Source: UBA6065 sp036565605 (GTDB taxonomy: Bacteria > Patescibacteriota > Minisyncoccia > Phycocordibacterales > UBA6065). Taken from it: a stretch of DNA of 29,166 nt. A model generated the notes under the pieces. That model saw only the letters and a program-made list of their open reading frames with translations, was not told the origin of the DNA and did not search any database. A program made the translations under genes and the position numbers. Below are positions 27,969 to 29,166 of this stretch, piece after piece (position 1 is the stretch's first letter; each line of letters opens with the position of its first letter). Where the stretch lies: positions 1 to 29,166 of the forward strand of contig DATCXV010000013.1 of NCBI GenBank assembly GCA_036565605.1, written 5' to 3'.

Positions 27969-29166
27969 CTACTGTTCGATGAAGCTTGGGTCAGTCTTGT
28001 TCACTTGAAGCGTGATTGTGAACGGATGATTCTTACCGTCTGCACCACGCGCCGTCATCGATAATTGTTGATTACCACTTGGAAGCGTTCCGGTGACACG
28101 AACCGCCAATGAAACTGACGGGTAATTACCACTGAAGCTTTGGACCGTGTACGACGGATTCGTCGAGAAAGCGCCTCCGTTCCATGAATATTCGACCGTC
28201 TTCCAACCCGTTGAAAGCGCCGCGGTAAAGGTAATCGGCTGAGAATAGCCTCCCGAAGGCCCAATCGAGAGTGAGGTCGGACGCGACGTGCCGCCCACTT
28301 CTGGTATCACCTGCATTATAACTGAAGATGGAGTAGCTCCCGCCGTAAAGTCAGGCGCCACACAGATACCGCCACGATCAACCGTTCCATTGGGACACGT
28401 ACAGCTGCCGCCTACATTTATCTTGCCTCCAGTACAGACAAGCGGAGCAGCCCCTCCCCCGCCACCAGGTCCGCCCGTAGGAGAACCAGGATTCGTATTG
28501 ATTGGATTCGAAGCGCATCCCGAGAACGATCTGACGCGGGTCGTTGCCTGAATCGAATTGTTTACCAAAGCCTTGAAATCGTAATAACCTTCAGAACCAA
28601 TAACGACCTGATAATTATGCGAACCTCCAGACGATCCATAATCAGCAACCGTACCGAACACGCCGTCGCCGTATTGAGAACCCGAAGCTGGGCTATCTTT
28701 CTGAATAACGTTGGAATTGATAGGCGATCCGTTTACAACACTTGTAAGTGTTACCATTGTGTTCGGCGCGACACACGAGGCATTCGAAGAGATCGAGACA
28801 GAAGGCGCAGATGGAGCGGAAGGCTGTCCTGTCGAACCACCGCACAAAAACGGCATGGTTGCACAGTACCAAGGCAAGGCAGCTCCTCCACATGAACTTG
28901 AAATTGTCACACTCGCAACCGAGCTGTAGCTGGCGCCATTGTTTACGTTGACGCGGAAATCATAACGACTACTTGTCTCGCTTGATGGAACAGTAACCGA
29001 TGCAGAAGTAGCACCTGCGTCAGATCGGCTTGCAATAGAACCATATACTCCGTCTTGGTTCGAGTCCTTTTCAAGAGCGTTCGAAGAAACGCTACCCGAC
29101 GCGTTGCCGCTTACCGAAATCGTTCCGCCCGGCGCAACACATGATGGTGAAGCGGATACTGAAGCC
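27969..29166 (-). CDS. Large exported Ig-like repeat protein, C-terminal part (5' end beyond window)
   Basis: The frame stays open to the window edge, so this is the last 398 or so codons of a longer gene; the GTG at 28910 is not needed as a start. Two Ig-like repeats each begin with SCVAP: the first (from about 29166) holds LEKDSNQDGVYGSIASRSDAG and YDFRVNVNNG, the second IQKDSPASGSQYGDGVFG and YDFKALVNNS. Between the second and a third beta domain there is a Gly-rich linker and an EGF-like piece (CTGGKINVGGSCTCPNGTV, GICVAPDF). The third domain has KTVEYSWNGGAFS and ends near the stop. There is no C-terminal anchor. It is probably a secreted adhesin-like protein; the function is unknown. 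Confidence 0.75.
   Translation of the reverse strand, partial: ASVSASPSCVAPGGTISVSGNASGSVSSNALEKDSNQDGVYGSIASRSDAGATSASVTVPSSETSSRYDFRVNVNNGASYSSVASVTISSSCGGAALPWYCATMPFLCGGSTGQPSAPSAPSVSISSNASCVAPNTMVTLTSVVNGSPINSNVIQKDSPASGSQYGDGVFGTVADYGSSGGSHNYQVVIGSEGYYDFKALVNNSIQATTRVRSFSGCASNPINTNPGSPTGGPGGGGGAAPLVCTGGKINVGGSCTCPNGTVDRGGICVAPDFTAGATPSSVIMQVIPEVGGTSRPTSLSIGPSGGYSQPITFTAALSTGWKTVEYSWNGGAFSTNPSYTVQSFSGNYPSVSLAVRVTGTLPSGNQQLSMTARGADGKNHPFTITLQVNKTDPSFIEQ

Overview
The window looks like a chromosomal segment of a Patescibacteria (CPR/Parcubacteria-type) bacterium. I base this on the gene set and style rather than on any marker gene: a compact type IV pilus/DNA-uptake block with a PilB that lacks the tetracysteine motif, an RNase HI with a viroplasmin-like tail, many small exported proteins with Ig-like or Trp-rich repeats, very short intergenic gaps and mid-range GC. 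TGA is used as a normal stop in several ATGA overlaps, so the code is standard and not the recoded type of Gracilibacteria/SR1. Most genes are on the minus strand; only a HIT gene (3397-3759) and a dsbA-like/LAB_N/GT2 trio (15346-17065) are on plus. I see no tRNA, rRNA, CRISPR or transposase, and no gene-free stretch longer than about 200 bases.

Region 1 (1-5695) is housekeeping and DNA metabolism: the N-terminal part of ComEC, RNase HI, RecJ, a HIT protein, and a tpiA-pgk pair. Region 2 (5726-12432) is a type IV pilus block: pilB, a stand-alone receiver-domain gene between two terminators, pilC, three class-III prepilins and a PilX-like protein chained by ATGA overlaps. Together with comEC this suggests a pilus-based DNA uptake or adhesion machine. 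The major pilin, PilD, PilT and PilMNO are not in the window.

Region 3 (12447-17065) holds a small membrane-anchored Ig-like protein and a tandem pair of exported Cys/His-rich paralogs with a C-x-H-G-x-G-H-G signature. Divergent from them lies a membrane-anchored DsbA-like oxidoreductase, plausibly the enzyme that oxidises them. After it come a LAB_N protein and an overlapping GT2 glycosyltransferase, which could make a lipid-linked sugar.

Region 4 (17085-26661) is the most striking. A module is present twice: an exported protein with dozens of x-Tyr-Glu-Ser repeats and a Cys-rich tail, a membrane-anchored cupredoxin-like protein with one Cys pair, a GT39-type membrane glycosyltransferase, and a small secreted PDZ protein. 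The two repeat proteins share a nearly identical 207-base segment coding the mature N-terminus, but their repeat tails differ. A decayed tail of a third GT39 gene lies at 23156-23228. I read this as a duplicated, recombining cell-surface system in which the GT39 enzymes may glycosylate the Ser/Thr of the Tyr-Glu repeats, with sugar donors perhaps from the LAB_N/GT2 pair. An exported protein with an S74 endosialidase-type chaperone domain sits between the two copies. Region 5 (26738-29166) has two large exported repeat proteins, the last cut by the window edge.

Regulation: eight genes have a good -10 box 6-8 bases before the ATG, which implies leaderless mRNAs. The PDZ genes instead have full -35/-10 promoters with leaders, and two of them have strong Shine-Dalgarno sites.
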